Shown here piece after piece: positions 63,623-64,000 of a DNA stretch of 64,000 nucleotides. The stretch comes from Pyrenopolyporus hunteri (lineage: Eukaryota; Ascomycota; Sordariomycetes; Xylariales; Hypoxylaceae): assembly GCA_902806595.1 (NCBI GenBank), contig CADCXC010000037.1:868001-932000 (forward strand). Reading direction: 5' to 3'. The translations under genes were made by a program, and so were the position numbers. Below the pieces are notes generated by a model. It was not told the origin of the DNA. It saw only the letters and a program-made list of their open reading frames with translations, and did no database searches. The first letter of the stretch is position 1, and every line of letters begins with the position of its first letter.

Positions 63623-64000
63623 TTTGAACAGTAGCTTTACTAAATATTTTCTTAAGTCAGACAGAGAGATTCGATTACCTATAACTTCGTGTGCCAGATA
63701 CGAGATGCAACATACCTTATGGTTTTAGAAACTAGGTGTAGGGTGGGAGGGATAGGGGAGGGTGTTGCTTCGTGGGGTAATAGGGGTTGGTTCAAGAATA
63801 TGGATTTTGGGAGGGGATGTGAAGGATGTAAAAATCCAGTGTTAATGCAGAATGACAGAAACAAAACTCTCCAGTCTGGGTGAAGGCCTCTTGTTTTTAT
63901 ACGGGATGGTTAGACCTCTGGAACACGGGCCGTTGCTAGAGTCGGAGGTTGTTTGTCGTTCCTGCCCTCCGCTCTCTCAATTCACCGGCAACCAAGCGCT
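63623..64000. other. Window edge, no gene recognised
   Basis: Upstream region of the small Cys/His-rich gene. It includes a G-rich/AGGG-rich patch at 63,735-63,765. Short open frames on both strands (63,679-63,883) have no recognisable content; a gene crossing the window edge cannot be excluded. Confidence 0.4.

Noticed and set aside
25421..64000. tRNA, 5S rRNA, CRISPR and secondary-metabolite cluster
   Set aside because: I looked for TTCGAAT/TTCRANNC-type tRNA boxes in cloverleaf context, regularly spaced repeats and biosynthetic core genes, and found none. The TTCGAATC words at 27,892, 40,310 and 61,833 have no tRNA context.

Overview
The window looks like a piece of a filamentous ascomycete chromosome (Pezizomycotina, probably Sordariomycetes). 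Reasons: short GT-AG introns with CTAAC-like branch points, a VeA velvet regulator, a fungal Zn2Cys6 regulator, and a large block that looks destroyed by repeat-induced point mutation (RIP). The species cannot be named from the sequence.

Layout. (1) 1-25,420 is an extremely AT-rich block with no credible gene. Its surviving cytosines are mostly in CpG, it holds degraded copies of at least one inverted-repeat family, and it carries a 15-bp minisatellite. Inside it sits a clean, non-mutated 759-bp fold-back element (9,694-10,452) flanked by an 8-bp direct repeat. (2) At about 25,420 composition switches abruptly to ordinary gene-bearing DNA, which runs to the end. Its genes are, in order: veA (+), a disordered hypothetical protein (+), 6-phosphofructo-2-kinase/fructose-2,6-bisphosphatase (-), the tRNA adenosine deaminase subunit TAD3 (+), RNase H1 (+), a plasma-membrane Na+/H+ antiporter of the NHA1 type (+), an SPT23/MGA2-type membrane-tethered transcription factor (+), a UPC2-like Zn2Cys6 regulator (-), and a short two-exon Cys/His-rich gene (-). 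(3) A second AT-rich island at 52,337-53,218 is an 882-bp element with terminal inverted repeats and flanking TA, itself mutated beyond recognition.

Genes were rebuilt exon by exon by joining GT-AG introns so that conserved motifs stay in frame. All models close to a whole number of codons. Only the NHA1 exon 3/exon 4 junction is awkward and may hide a one-base lesion. Intergenic DNA repeatedly carries the palindrome ACCTAGGT in a TACCTAGGTA context.

There is no operon-like logic. One pairing is suggestive: the MGA2-type factor (fatty-acid desaturation control in yeast) and the UPC2-like factor (sterol control in yeast) are convergent neighbours about 1.5 kb apart. VeA, a light-responsive regulator of development and secondary metabolism, is the first gene beside the heterochromatin-like block. 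I found no tRNA, rRNA, CRISPR array, secondary-metabolite cluster or recognisable intact transposase.
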